The notes beneath the pieces are model-generated. The model saw only the letters and a list, made by a program, of their open reading frames with translations. It did no database searches and was not told the DNA's origin. Of a stretch of 64,000 nucleotides of DNA, positions 40,269 to 48,431 are shown in pieces. The translations under genes and the position numbers were made by a program. This DNA is from Candidatus Dormiibacterota bacterium. GTDB lineage: Bacteria > Chloroflexota > Dormibacteria > CF-121. Position 1 is the first letter of the stretch. Every line of letters begins with the position of its first letter. The stretch covers positions 1 to 64,000 of the forward strand of contig DASZZN010000049.1 of the NCBI GenBank assembly GCA_035544955.1. Reading direction: 5' to 3'.

Positions 40269-41246
40269 ATGGCCCTGATTGACCACCACGCTGACCGCTG
40301 CGTGTATCCGCGCCCATTTGCCGACGGGTTCGACGCCTGCCCGGCGTTCCAGGCGGCCAGCTTCATCGCCGCCGATTCCCGAAACAAGCCACTCGGCACC
40401 TGGCGGACCTGCCGCCATCTCGGCACCGGGAATGACCTGGAGAACCGAGGCCGCTTCTACCCCCGTTGTGCGCTTGGTGACAAGGAGCAGCGCGTGCAAT
40501 GGCTGGCCCAGGTGAGCCCGGCCAAGCTCGACGTCGTCCGCGCCCTCCAGGACGAGTTCGACCAGCTCAGCCGGCCCCACCGCGAGCGGCTCTTCGACGC
40601 CCGCGCCCGCCTCCATTCCGGTCCGGCGTCTGCGGCGCGAGAACCGGAGCTCGAGCAGCTGATCAATGGGTTTCTCGGCACCATCGACCGCTTCCTGGAG
40701 CAGAATGACGAGCGCTTTCGGGACGTTGGGCTCCCGGCCGAGCCGCTACGCCAGCTCATCAAGGAGTGGGTCTGGGCCTGGGTTCGGACCCCCGAACTCG
40801 CCACGCCGCGACTCGACGAGAAGCCGCTGGAAGTCTTTGACCGGCCGGCCCGCGCCTTCCTGGGGGCTCCCATCGAGCCTGTCGTCTCGGCGGCGCGCCG
40901 GCTGTGGGACCGGCCGCTGTACTCGGACACCATTCTCCAGATCCTCCCCACGGTGGATCCTCCGGGTCTGGCCCTGGTCGGCGACGTCGACCGATCGAAC
41001 GTCGCGGCGGTGGCCCAGGCCCTCGCCCGGGCCTGCGGACATGCTGGCGACGTGCATCTCGACCTCAGTGGTTTGCTCTTCTGCGATCTGGGCGGGCTCC
41101 AGGTGATCGTGCGAGCTTCCCAGGCCCTGGGTGCGGGTCACCGCCTCGTGCTCCACGGTATCCCGCGGCAGCTCGAGCGCGCACTGGAGATCGTCGACTG
41201 GGCGCCGCTCCCGAATCTGGCGATCGCTGGAGGGGTAAGCGGATGA
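40269..41246 (+). CDS. Cys-rich module fused to a C-terminal STAS domain
   Basis: In this 325-aa protein residues 1-175 match the protein at 3659-4291, with conserved CVYPRPF, FDACPAFQ, RTCRHL and FYPRCALGD (four Cys in the same spacing), then a helical region. Residues about 235-320 form a STAS domain (LVGDVDRSNVAAVAQALARA, VHLDLSGLLFCDLGGLQVIV). The Ser normally phosphorylated in anti-sigma antagonists (D-S-S-G) is replaced, reading D-L-G-G. The gene is coupled by a TGATG-like overlap to a MEDS-HATPase gene. It probably works as an antagonist or scaffold in a partner-switch sensed by the Cys module (inference). Confidence 0.75.
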   Translation: MALIDHHADRCVYPRPFADGFDACPAFQAASFIAADSRNKPLGTWRTCRHLGTGNDLENRGRFYPRCALGDKEQRVQWLAQVSPAKLDVVRALQDEFDQLSRPHRERLFDARARLHSGPASAAREPELEQLINGFLGTIDRFLEQNDERFRDVGLPAEPLRQLIKEWVWAWVRTPELATPRLDEKPLEVFDRPARAFLGAPIEPVVSAARRLWDRPLYSDTILQILPTVDPPGLALVGDVDRSNVAAVAQALARACGHAGDVHLDLSGLLFCDLGGLQVIVRASQALGAGHRLVLHGIPRQLERALEIVDWAPLPNLAIAGGVSG

Positions 41247-42241
41247 TGGGGACGGTCCCGGTGGAGCGCTTCAGTCATGAGGCGTTGCTCTACTCAGACA
41301 TGGATGAATACCTGGCCGGTACGCTCGCATTCATCCGGGAGGGGCTTGCGACATCGGAGCCGATTCTGGTGGTGGTTGGGGCGCCGAAGATCGCGGCGCT
41401 CAAGGCTCGGCTCGGGCCCGACGCCGGCCGCGTGCAGTTCAAGAATATGGCCGACGTGGGCGCCAATCCCGCCCGCATCATCCCGGCGTGGCACCAGTTC
41501 GTCGAGTCGCATGTCGGGGCGGGGCGTCCGTTCCGCGGGATCGGCGAGCCAATCTACCCGGAGCGTTCGGCTGCCGAGCTCATCGAATGCCAGCGCCACG
41601 AAGCGCTCCTCAACGTGGCCTTCGACGAAGGACCGGCCTGGCGACTCCTGTGCCCCTACAACACGACGGCGCTTCCGCCGGACGTGGTTGAGGAGGCACA
41701 CCGCAGCCATCCGTATGTCGCCTACGATCACTCGTACGTCGCCAGCGGCCTCTACGCCGAGGAGGCGATTGCGCGCGCGCCGTTCAACACCCCGCTTCCG
41801 GAGCCGCCAGCCGCCCGCGCGACGCTGGCGTTCACCCGGATGGGGCTCAGGCCGGTACGCCGGCTGGTGTCGACCGAAGCCGCACGGGCCGGCTTCGCCA
41901 GCGGACCGATCGCCGATCTGGTCCTAGCCGTCGGCGAAGTCGCGGCCAACAGCATCGAGCACGGCGGCGGGTCGGGTACCCTCCGGATCTGGCGCGACGG
42001 CGGCGTCCTGGTCTGCGAGGTTCGGGACCTCGGACATTTCGATGACCCGCTCGCCGACCGGCGCCGACCCGCTCCCACACAGGACGGCGGCCGCGGGCTC
42101 TGGCTGGCGAACCAGCTCTGCGACCTGGTACAGCTACGCTCCTTCAAGAGCGGGACGACGGTGCGGCTGCACATGCATCGCGACCGCAAGCCGGGCCTGC
42201 CGGCCCACGCGAGCCGCGCTTCAGTGCGATGCGAGCGTTAG
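41243..42241 (+). CDS. MEDS-domain sensor with C-terminal anti-sigma-like HATPase
   Basis: The 332-aa protein has an N-terminal MEDS (DcmR-like sensory) domain: SHEALLYSDMDEYLAGTLAF, IREGLATSEPILVVVGAPK and YNTTALPPDVVEEAHRSHPY. A C-terminal RsbW-like ATPase follows, with N box LAVGEVAANSIEHGGG, G1 EVRDLGHFDDPL and G2 GGRGLWLANQLCDL. It overlaps the STAS gene, so sensor, kinase and antagonist-like STAS are coupled. The last residues (SRASVRCER) are encoded by one arm of the 45-bp inverted repeat surrounding the thiolase gene. Confidence 0.88.
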   Translation: MMGTVPVERFSHEALLYSDMDEYLAGTLAFIREGLATSEPILVVVGAPKIAALKARLGPDAGRVQFKNMADVGANPARIIPAWHQFVESHVGAGRPFRGIGEPIYPERSAAELIECQRHEALLNVAFDEGPAWRLLCPYNTTALPPDVVEEAHRSHPYVAYDHSYVASGLYAEEAIARAPFNTPLPEPPAARATLAFTRMGLRPVRRLVSTEAARAGFASGPIADLVLAVGEVAANSIEHGGGSGTLRIWRDGGVLVCEVRDLGHFDDPLADRRRPAPTQDGGRGLWLANQLCDLVQLRSFKSGTTVRLHMHRDRKPGLPAHASRASVRCER

Positions 42242-42248
42242 AGGCGTT
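42204..42248 (+). repeat. 45-bp perfect inverted repeat, left arm
   Basis: It begins CCCACGCGAGCCGCGCTTCA and ends GCGTTAGAGGCGTT. Its exact reverse complement stands at 43427-43471. The arm covers the last codons and stop of the MEDS-HATPase gene. Confidence 0.95.
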
Positions 42249-42276
42249 TCTTAGACCGATAGACTGATCTGGCGCC

Positions 42277-43437
42277 ATGCCGGAAGCTGTCATCGTCGCC
42301 TACGGTCGATCCCCAATCGGACGAGCGGGCAAGGGCTCGCTGGTCGAGGTGCGTCCGGATGACCTGGCAGCCCACGTCATGAACAAGGTGCTGCAAAAAG
42401 TGCCGCAGCTCGCCCGTGGGACGATCGACGACGTGATCTGCGGCTGCGGCCTCCCGGCCGGCGAGCAGGGATTCAACCTTGGCCGGGCGGTGAGCATCCT
42501 GACCCGTCTCGATGTGCCGGGGACGACGGTCAACCGATACTGTGCCTCGTCATTACAAACCAGCCGCATGGCCTTCCACGCCATCAAGGCTGGAGAAGGG
42601 AACGCCTTCCTCTCGATCGGTGTGGAGTGCGTCTCGCGATACGTCAATGGGTTTGCCGACCAGCCGGATGCCCAGAACCCCCGCCTCAAGCGGGGCAACA
42701 CCGAAGAGTACCCCGACATCTATATCGCGATGGGAGAAACCGCGGAAAACGTCGCCGACCTGAAGCAGATCACGCGTGAGGAAATGGATCGCTACGCCGT
42801 CAAGAGCCAGACGCGTGCCGTCCAGTCGCGCGACGGCGGCTTCTTCGACCGAGAAATCATCCCCGTGCCACTGCCAAACGGCACAACGATGAGCCGCGAT
42901 GACGGCCCGCGTCCCAATACCACGATAGAGGTCCTTGCAACCCTCAAGCCAGTGTTCCGAGAAAACGGGCGCGTTACGGCCGGCAATTCGTGTCCGCTGA
43001 ACGACGGCGCGGCCGCGGTCGTGATCACCTCCGACCGCCGGGCGAAGGACCTCGGGATCCGTCCGCTGGCCAGGATCGTCGCCACCGGGGTCTCCGCACT
43101 CGAGCCCGAGATCATGGGCCTTGGCCCGATCGAGGCGTCGCGGCAGGCGCTCAAGCGCGCGGGGATGTCGATCGAGGACGTCGATATCGTGGAGATCAAC
43201 GAAGCGTTTGCCGCACAGGTGATCCCCTCCGCTCGGGAGCTAGGGATCGACCCCTTCAGCGACAAGCTGAATCCGCACGGCGGCTCGATCGCGCTCGGTC
43301 ATCCATTCGGCATGACCGGGGCCCGCATTCTCTGCACGCTGCTCAACGGTCTCGTCACCGAAGACAAGACGATCGGCCTGGAAACGATGTGCGTGGGCGG
43401 CGGACAGGGAATGGCGATGATCATTGAACGCCTCTAA
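42277..43437 (+). CDS. Acetyl-CoA acetyltransferase (thiolase)
   Basis: The 386-aa enzyme has all thiolase motifs: the nucleophilic Cys in VNRYCASSLQTSRMAF, the NEAFAAQ loop, the catalytic His in GGSIALGHPFGMTGAR and the second Cys in MCVGGGQGMAM. It would condense or cleave acetyl/acyl-CoA in fatty-acid or ketone metabolism. It lies between perfect 45-bp inverted repeats, and its last codons and stop are inside the right arm. Only 28 bases separate the left arm from its start, so it may be transcribed from the upstream sensor operon. Confidence 0.93.
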   Translation: MPEAVIVAYGRSPIGRAGKGSLVEVRPDDLAAHVMNKVLQKVPQLARGTIDDVICGCGLPAGEQGFNLGRAVSILTRLDVPGTTVNRYCASSLQTSRMAFHAIKAGEGNAFLSIGVECVSRYVNGFADQPDAQNPRLKRGNTEEYPDIYIAMGETAENVADLKQITREEMDRYAVKSQTRAVQSRDGGFFDREIIPVPLPNGTTMSRDDGPRPNTTIEVLATLKPVFRENGRVTAGNSCPLNDGAAAVVITSDRRAKDLGIRPLARIVATGVSALEPEIMGLGPIEASRQALKRAGMSIEDVDIVEINEAFAAQVIPSARELGIDPFSDKLNPHGGSIALGHPFGMTGARILCTLLNGLVTEDKTIGLETMCVGGGQGMAMIIERL

Positions 43438-43471
43438 CGCTCGCATCGCACTGAAGCGCGGCTCGCGTGGG
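43427..43471 (-). repeat. 45-bp perfect inverted repeat, right arm
   Basis: It is the exact reverse complement of 42204-42248. It includes the last four codons and the stop of the thiolase gene. Inversion of the 1178-bp segment between the arms would leave both C-termini unchanged. Confidence 0.95.
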
Positions 43472-43498
43472 GGATCGGCCCGCGGCGCTCGAGGCTCG

Positions 43499-43558
43499 GC
43501 TGATCGGGGTTGCTAGGCCTTCGGCGACGTCGAGCCGAAGAGGCTAGACTGGATCAGC
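43499..43558. other. Compound hairpin between thiolase and DUF1326 genes
   Basis: An inner stem CTAG-CCTTCGGC/GCCGAAG-GGCTAG (43513-43547, with small bulges) is nested within GCTGATC/GATCAGC (43499-43505 and 43552-43558). There is no T-tract, so it may be a factor-dependent terminator, a processing structure or an operator. Confidence 0.4.
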
Positions 43559-43590
43559 ATCCGTCGGTATGTGGGGGATAGGAGGGGATT

Positions 43591-44220
43591 ATGGCCCAGG
43601 CTATGTCGGCAACGACTCAGCCGAAGACGAAGTTCGTGGTCGAGGGCGACTACTTCGAGGCATGCAGCTGCAAGGTGATGTGTTCGTGCATCTTCCTGGC
43701 ACCGGCCACCGAGGATCACTGCGACGTTTTCATCGGTTGGCACATCAGGAACGGGAAGATGGGCGATGTCGACCTCAAGGGGCTCAACGCGGCACTGGTT
43801 GTGTGGTCGCCCAAGCAGATGACGGACGGTGGCTGGAAACTCGCGCTGTATATCGATGAGCGGGCAAACAAGGGGCAGGCGGAGGCGCTAACCGGGATCT
43901 TCTCGGGCGGGGCAGGTGGACATCTCGCCAACCTCGGTCCTCTCGTGGGCAGCGTCGCCGGCGTGACGGCCGCACCCATCACGTTCGAGAGTGGCGCTGG
44001 GAAGCGCCGACTGGCGGTCGGCCAGTACCTTCGCGGCGAGATCGAGGAACTCAAAGGCGGCGACGGGCAGTCTCCAGTGGTGATAAGCAACGCGCCGTTT
44101 GGGGCCGTGACCCAGCCCGTTCGGAAGGGCAAGGCCGGCGTCGTGCGTTATGACCACTTCTGGAAGGCTGAGGTCGATGGCACGAATGCCTTCCTGACAG
44201 AATTCCGTTACGAGAACTAG
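43591..44220 (+). CDS. DUF1326 family protein
   Basis: The 209-aa protein matches DUF1326: VEGDYFEACSCKVMCSCIFL at the start, with four closely spaced Cys, then IGWHIRNGKMGDVDLKGLNA, and a C-terminal DHFWKAEVDGTNAFLTEFRY. The Cys cluster is suited to metal binding. AGGAGGGG lies six bases before the start. It is followed 23 bases later by a DUF2182 membrane protein. These two are a recurring pair of unknown function, possibly in metal handling. Confidence 0.88.
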   Translation: MAQAMSATTQPKTKFVVEGDYFEACSCKVMCSCIFLAPATEDHCDVFIGWHIRNGKMGDVDLKGLNAALVVWSPKQMTDGGWKLALYIDERANKGQAEALTGIFSGGAGGHLANLGPLVGSVAGVTAAPITFESGAGKRRLAVGQYLRGEIEELKGGDGQSPVVISNAPFGAVTQPVRKGKAGVVRYDHFWKAEVDGTNAFLTEFRYEN

Positions 44221-44243
44221 CCTCACCAATCGGATCCTCTGTC

Positions 44244-45014
44244 GTGATCGCCCAGTCGAGCGCCGCACGACTTCGCCGTCAACGTAATGTCGTCTTGGCT
44301 TCGCTGCTGACGCTTGCCGGGGCCTGTTGGCTCGTCGTGCTTCGCCAGGCGGGTACGACGCAGGGGATGGGACTCACCATGGGGCTGACGCTGCCACTCT
44401 TCCTGCTCGCCTGGGTGGCGATGATGATCGCCATGATGTTCCCGACGGCGGCGCCGATGATCGTGATGTTTGGGACGGTGGCGGCGGGGAAACAGCAGCG
44501 CGCCCAACCGTTCGTCCCGACCTGGGTGTTTGTCAGTGCCTACCTCACCGTGTGGATTAGCTTTGGGGTGGTGGCCTACGCCGCGGCCGCCGGCCTCGAG
44601 GCGGTGGCGATGCAGTCGACCTGGCTGATGGGCAACGCAGTGCGGCTCGGCGGTGCCGTCCTGCTGGTCGGAGGCCTCTACCAACTGTCTCCGCTCAAGA
44701 GCCTCTGTCTGGCGAAGTGCCGGAGCCCGCTGAGCTTCCTCCTCACATCGTGGCGCGATGGGTACGGCGGCGCCTTCGTCATGGGCCTGAAGCACGGCGC
44801 CTACTGCCTGGGCTGCTGCTGGCTGCTCTTCGCCATCCTCTTCCCGCTCGGCGTGATGAACATCTCGGCCATGGTCTTGCTCACGCTCCTCATCTTTGCC
44901 GAGAAATCGCTGCGATGGGGATCGGCGATCGCAAGAGTTGCCGGCGTTGCGCTCGTGGCGTACGGTGCCGTCGTCCTCGTGACCGCGCACGGTCTACCCG
45001 GAATGACGATGTAG
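44244..45014 (+). CDS. DUF2182 predicted metal-binding integral membrane protein
   Basis: The 256-aa protein has six or seven membrane helices. It carries the family motifs WVAMMIAMMFPTAAPMIVMF and LYQLSPLKSLCLAKCRSPLS, and a helix with GLKHGAYCLGCCW. Met and Cys are arranged as in putative copper or other metal-binding membrane proteins. The start is GTG. It is paired with DUF1326 upstream and is probably in the same operon. Its reaction is unknown. Confidence 0.88.
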   Translation: MIAQSSAARLRRQRNVVLASLLTLAGACWLVVLRQAGTTQGMGLTMGLTLPLFLLAWVAMMIAMMFPTAAPMIVMFGTVAAGKQQRAQPFVPTWVFVSAYLTVWISFGVVAYAAAAGLEAVAMQSTWLMGNAVRLGGAVLLVGGLYQLSPLKSLCLAKCRSPLSFLLTSWRDGYGGAFVMGLKHGAYCLGCCWLLFAILFPLGVMNISAMVLLTLLIFAEKSLRWGSAIARVAGVALVAYGAVVLVTAHGLPGMTM

Positions 45015-45111
45015 GCTGAGTCGCTTCGTGCTCGATACTCGTCGATCAGGGTCGGCGGGCGTATAAGTTAGGTTTGTTGCATCGGCCGCCCTGAATTGAG
45101 GAGGATGACCT

Positions 45112-45705
45112 ATGTCGACGCCAAAAGTTCTGATCCTGACCGGTGATGCCGGTGAGTCGTTGGAAGTGATGTATCCCTATCAGCGGCTCAAGGAAGAGGG
45201 ATACGACGTCCAGATCGCGGCGCTGACCAAGAAGAAACTGCACTTCGTCGTCCATGACTTCGAGCCCGGCTACGACACCTACACGGAGAAGCCCGGATAT
45301 AGCTGGGACGCCGACCTCGCCTTCAAGGACGTCAACCCCGCCGACTACGCGGCTGTCGTTATCCCCGGCGGGCGCGCCCCGGAGTACATCCGCAACGACC
45401 GCGACGTTCAACGGATCATCCGTCACTTCTTCGACGAGGAGAAACCGGTCGCCCAACTCTGTCACGCCCCGTTGGTGCTGGCCGCCGCCGGCGTGCTGAA
45501 GGGCAGGCGTTCGGCCGCCTATCCGGCCCTCGAGCCCGACGTCAAGGCGGCGGGCGCTACCTATGTCGATTCCGACGCGGTGGTGGACGGGCAGATGGTC
45601 TCGGCCCGGGCCTGGCCCGATCATCCGAGCTGGATGCGAGAGTTCATCCGCCTGCTGCAGAAGAAGGCTCCTGTCGCTGCCAAAGAAGCTGCCGGCGTCC
45701 GCTAA
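45112..45705 (+). CDS. DJ-1/PfpI family protein
   Basis: The 197-aa protein has the class I glutamine amidotransferase-like fold of DJ-1/PfpI: KVLILTGDAGESLEVMYPYQ, AAVVIPGGRAPEYIRNDRDV and the nucleophile-elbow AQLCHAPLVLAAAGVLKG with Cys and His. It ends HPSWMREFIRLLQKK. Members act as proteases, deglycases or chaperones. AGGAGGA lies upstream. The gene for a DinB-like protein overlaps its 3' end. Confidence 0.9.
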   Translation: MSTPKVLILTGDAGESLEVMYPYQRLKEEGYDVQIAALTKKKLHFVVHDFEPGYDTYTEKPGYSWDADLAFKDVNPADYAAVVIPGGRAPEYIRNDRDVQRIIRHFFDEEKPVAQLCHAPLVLAAAGVLKGRRSAAYPALEPDVKAAGATYVDSDAVVDGQMVSARAWPDHPSWMREFIRLLQKKAPVAAKEAAGVR

Positions 45706-46363
45706 AGCGACGACCGTCTACATCGAGGCTGGTCGCACGCGCACCTTCGCCTGCGCGAGCGACTGGCCCGGTTGGTGCCGGTCGGGGAAGGACGAAGCGT
45801 CGGCGGTCGCCGCGCTCGCCGCGTACGCGCCGCGTTATGCGCCCATCGCCCGGCGGGCGCGGATCCCATTCCCGGCCGGGGCCATCGATCTCCGGGTCTC
45901 GCAACGCATTCCTGGCGACGCCTCGACCGATTTCGGGGTACCCGCGAAAGTCACCACGCTGGACACCAAACCGCTCGCGAAGTCAGATGGTGAGCGGCTG
46001 GCGAGCCTGGTCAAGTCAGCCTGGGCGGTCTTCGACCAGGTAGTTGCGCAGGCTCCCGCGGAGCTGCGAAAGGGGCCGAGGGGCGGTGGCCGAGATCGCG
46101 ACAAGATCGCCGACCACGTACTCGATGCCGAGGGGGCCTACGTCCGAAAGCTTGGCGTAGGTCTCAAGCGGCCAGACCGCGACGACGCGAAGGCGGTCGT
46201 CGCCTTCCGCGAGGCGATCATCGCGGCGTTACGAAAACCGTCGAACGGTGCTCCGCCGCTGCAGAAGGGCTGGCCCCAGCGCTATGCCGCGCGCCGGATC
46301 GCCTGGCACGTGCTCGATCATGCCTGGGAGATCCAGGACCGCAGCGACCGGTCCAAGAGCTGA
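45677..46363 (+). CDS. Hypothetical protein with DinB-like C-terminus; start uncertain
   Basis: The protein reads TVYIEAGRTRTFACASDWPG and WCRSGKDEASAVAALAAYAP near the N-terminus, and RYAARRIAWHVLDHAWEIQD at the end. That ending resembles DinB-like four-helix proteins with a conserved His. No ATG, GTG or TTG lies between 45566 and the conserved region. The only ATG (45563) would overlap the DJ-1 gene by 143 bases, so translation may begin at a CTG near 45677. Its function is unknown. Confidence 0.6.
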   Translation: MPKKLPASAKATTVYIEAGRTRTFACASDWPGWCRSGKDEASAVAALAAYAPRYAPIARRARIPFPAGAIDLRVSQRIPGDASTDFGVPAKVTTLDTKPLAKSDGERLASLVKSAWAVFDQVVAQAPAELRKGPRGGGRDRDKIADHVLDAEGAYVRKLGVGLKRPDRDDAKAVVAFREAIIAALRKPSNGAPPLQKGWPQRYAARRIAWHVLDHAWEIQDRSDRSKS

Positions 46364-46368
46364 TCGCG

Positions 46369-46761
46369 GTGGCGTTCGAGTCGCTTGACTTCGTTTATCA
46401 CCCGAGTCGCGACGTGAAGCGGGACGTTGCCTATTTCACAGATGTCCTCGGCGGTCGCCTCCGCTTTGCCGTGGAGGGTATGGGGGCGCAGGTCGCCGCC
46501 ATCGAGCTCGCCCCGCCACCGCCGCTCCTGCTGCTGGCGGATCACGTCAAGGGCAGCACGCCAATCCTGGTCTACCGGGTTCCGAGCCTCGCCAAGGCGC
46601 TGGCGCGGCTGACCAAGCAGGGGTGGAAACCAGAGGAGACGTTCGAGATCCCCCACGGTCCGATCTGTTCGTTCCGCACCCCCGGAGGGCAACGGATCGC
46701 GGTCTACGAACTCACCAGGCCAGGTGCGGCGGCGACCTTCGAGGGACGCCGGGACTTCTAA
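46369..46761 (+). CDS. VOC family (glyoxalase-like) protein
   Basis: The 130-aa protein starts at GTG with FESLDFVYHPSRDVKRDVAY, then FTDVLGGRLRFAVEGMGAQV, and ends with GPICSFRTPGGQRIAVYELT. These are VOC-type modules. It lies 5 bases after the DinB-like gene and overlaps the SDR start as TAATG, so a small operon DJ-1/DinB-like/VOC/SDR is likely. The substrate is not deducible. Confidence 0.85.
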   Translation: MAFESLDFVYHPSRDVKRDVAYFTDVLGGRLRFAVEGMGAQVAAIELAPPPPLLLLADHVKGSTPILVYRVPSLAKALARLTKQGWKPEETFEIPHGPICSFRTPGGQRIAVYELTRPGAAATFEGRRDF

Positions 46762-47621
46762 TGCAGACCTGGGGTGGCGTGGCCGGCAAGCGCGTCGTGA
46801 TCACCGGAGCGACGAGCGGGATTGGATTGGCAGCGGCCGTCGAGCTTGCCCGGCGGGGAGCCTTGCTCACGCTGGTCGCCAGGAGCGAGGTGAGGGCCGC
46901 CGACGCGGTTCGCCAGATCCAGGCCGCAGCCAGGGACGCGAGCGTGGACGTGCTGACCGCGGACCTTGCGTCACAGGCGAGCATCCGGCAATTCGCCTTC
47001 GACGCCCAGGCGAAGTACTCCAGCATCGAGGTGCTGATCAACAACGCGGGCGCGATTTACTCAACGCGACAGCTCAGCCCCGATGGCATCGAGCTAACCT
47101 GGGCCGTGAATCACCTGGCGCCGTTCCTGCTCACCACCTTGCTGCTCGACCGCCTGAAGGCCAGCGCGCCGGCGCGGATTGTCACCACCTCATCGGATGC
47201 GCACGAGGGTGCCCGAATCCCCTTCGACGACTTGAATGCCGAGCGCTCGTGGGGCGGCTTCGGGTTTCCGCGCTATGGCCAGACCAAGCTGGCCAATATT
47301 CTCTTCACGGGCGAGCTGGCGCGCCGCCTGGCCGGCACCGGCGTCACCGCCAACTGCTTCCATCCGGGATTCGTGGCCACCGGCTTCAATCGCAACAACG
47401 GTTTTCTGATGCGCATCGGCATGGCGATCTCACGGCCGTTCGCTCACAGCGCCGTGAAGGGCGCGCAGACGTTGGTCTGGCTCGTCGACTCGGATGCCGC
47501 GGGTGCGACCACCGGTGGCTACTTTGTCGACGAGCACGTGGTCGCGCCATCAGCGGCGGCTCAGGATCGCGAGGCCGCCAGCCGTCTCTGGCAGCTTAGC
47601 GAGGCGCAGTTCCGCGCCTGA
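46761..47621 (+). CDS. Short-chain dehydrogenase/reductase (SDR)
   Basis: The 286-aa enzyme has the cofactor motif GATSGIG in KRVVITGATSGIGLAAAVEL, NNAGAIYS, a catalytic Ser in RIVTTSSDAHEG and YGQTKLAN as the YxxxK motif. It resembles retinol-dehydrogenase-like SDRs, which use NADP(H). It is coupled to the VOC gene by TAATG. The natural substrate is unknown. Confidence 0.93.
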   Translation: MQTWGGVAGKRVVITGATSGIGLAAAVELARRGALLTLVARSEVRAADAVRQIQAAARDASVDVLTADLASQASIRQFAFDAQAKYSSIEVLINNAGAIYSTRQLSPDGIELTWAVNHLAPFLLTTLLLDRLKASAPARIVTTSSDAHEGARIPFDDLNAERSWGGFGFPRYGQTKLANILFTGELARRLAGTGVTANCFHPGFVATGFNRNNGFLMRIGMAISRPFAHSAVKGAQTLVWLVDSDAAGATTGGYFVDEHVVAPSAAAQDREAASRLWQLSEAQFRA

Positions 47622-47641
47622 CGCCTGCCGGCCTTTCCTCG

Positions 47642-48361
47642 TTAAGCCTTCACCTCAGGCTCGCCCCGATCGGCATTCGCTCGGCCGCGGTTCCAGTACG
47701 CCTTGGCCGAGATCTGATCGGCGGTCCAGCCGCGAGCGAGGAGGGTGGCGTTGAGTGCCGAGACCAAAGCGACCTCGCCGGCCAGGTACGCGTGCCCTGC
47801 ATCGGGTACGACCCCGACGGCTGAGACGGCAGCGACCAGCCCATCGGGTCCGCCCATGCCGCTCTCGTAGTGCCAGGTCACCGTCTTGGTGGCGTCGGCC
47901 GCGAACGACTGCCGCTCGCGGGGACCGCCAACCATCAGGTACGCATTGGCGCGCACGCCGGCGGGCAGCGCCTCCATCATGGCCAACGAGCCCGGGACCG
48001 CCGTCGCGTCACCGGCAAACAGGTGCGATTTCGCGTTTGGATTCAGGCCGATCTTTCCGCGCGGGCCGATCGCCTCGATGGCCAGACCAGGGCGCGCTGC
48101 CTGCGCCCACCGGATGCCGGGACCATCACCGTGCATCACGAAGTCGAGGTCGATCAGGCGCCGCTCGGGATCATACCGGCGGATCGTGTATCGGCGGCGA
48201 ACGACGCTGCCGTCATCGCGCACGACCGGCAGGGCCAGGTCCTGCCCAGCGAAATATTCGAATGCCTCGAGTGATGGACCGGTGAGCTGGATCCGGCGCA
48301 TGTGTGGCGTGACGTCCTCCACCGAGGCGAGAAGTAGGGGCAGCGTCCTCGGTTCAGGCAT
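47642..48361 (-). CDS. Siderophore-interacting protein (FAD-dependent ferric-siderophore reductase family)
   Basis: The 239-aa protein matches the SIP family: TPHMRRIQLTGPSLEAFEYF, VRRRYTIRRYDPERRLIDLD and FVMHGDGPGIRWAQAARPG, then FAGDATAVPGSLAMMEALPA and a C-terminal KAYWNRGRANADR. FAD and NAD(P)H binding regions are both present. Members release iron by reducing ferric siderophores. It diverges from an NRAMP-like metal transporter. I chose the ATG at the family start rather than a longer ORF. Confidence 0.88.
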   Translation of the reverse strand: MPEPRTLPLLLASVEDVTPHMRRIQLTGPSLEAFEYFAGQDLALPVVRDDGSVVRRRYTIRRYDPERRLIDLDFVMHGDGPGIRWAQAARPGLAIEAIGPRGKIGLNPNAKSHLFAGDATAVPGSLAMMEALPAGVRANAYLMVGGPRERQSFAADATKTVTWHYESGMGGPDGLVAAVSAVGVVPDAGHAYLAGEVALVSALNATLLARGWTADQISAKAYWNRGRANADRGEPEVKA

Positions 48362-48431
48362 CAGTGCCTTTGTACCCGAAAATACGATCGGCAAGTTTGC
48401 GCCCGCCCGTCTGGATGAAACCGAAAGATCC

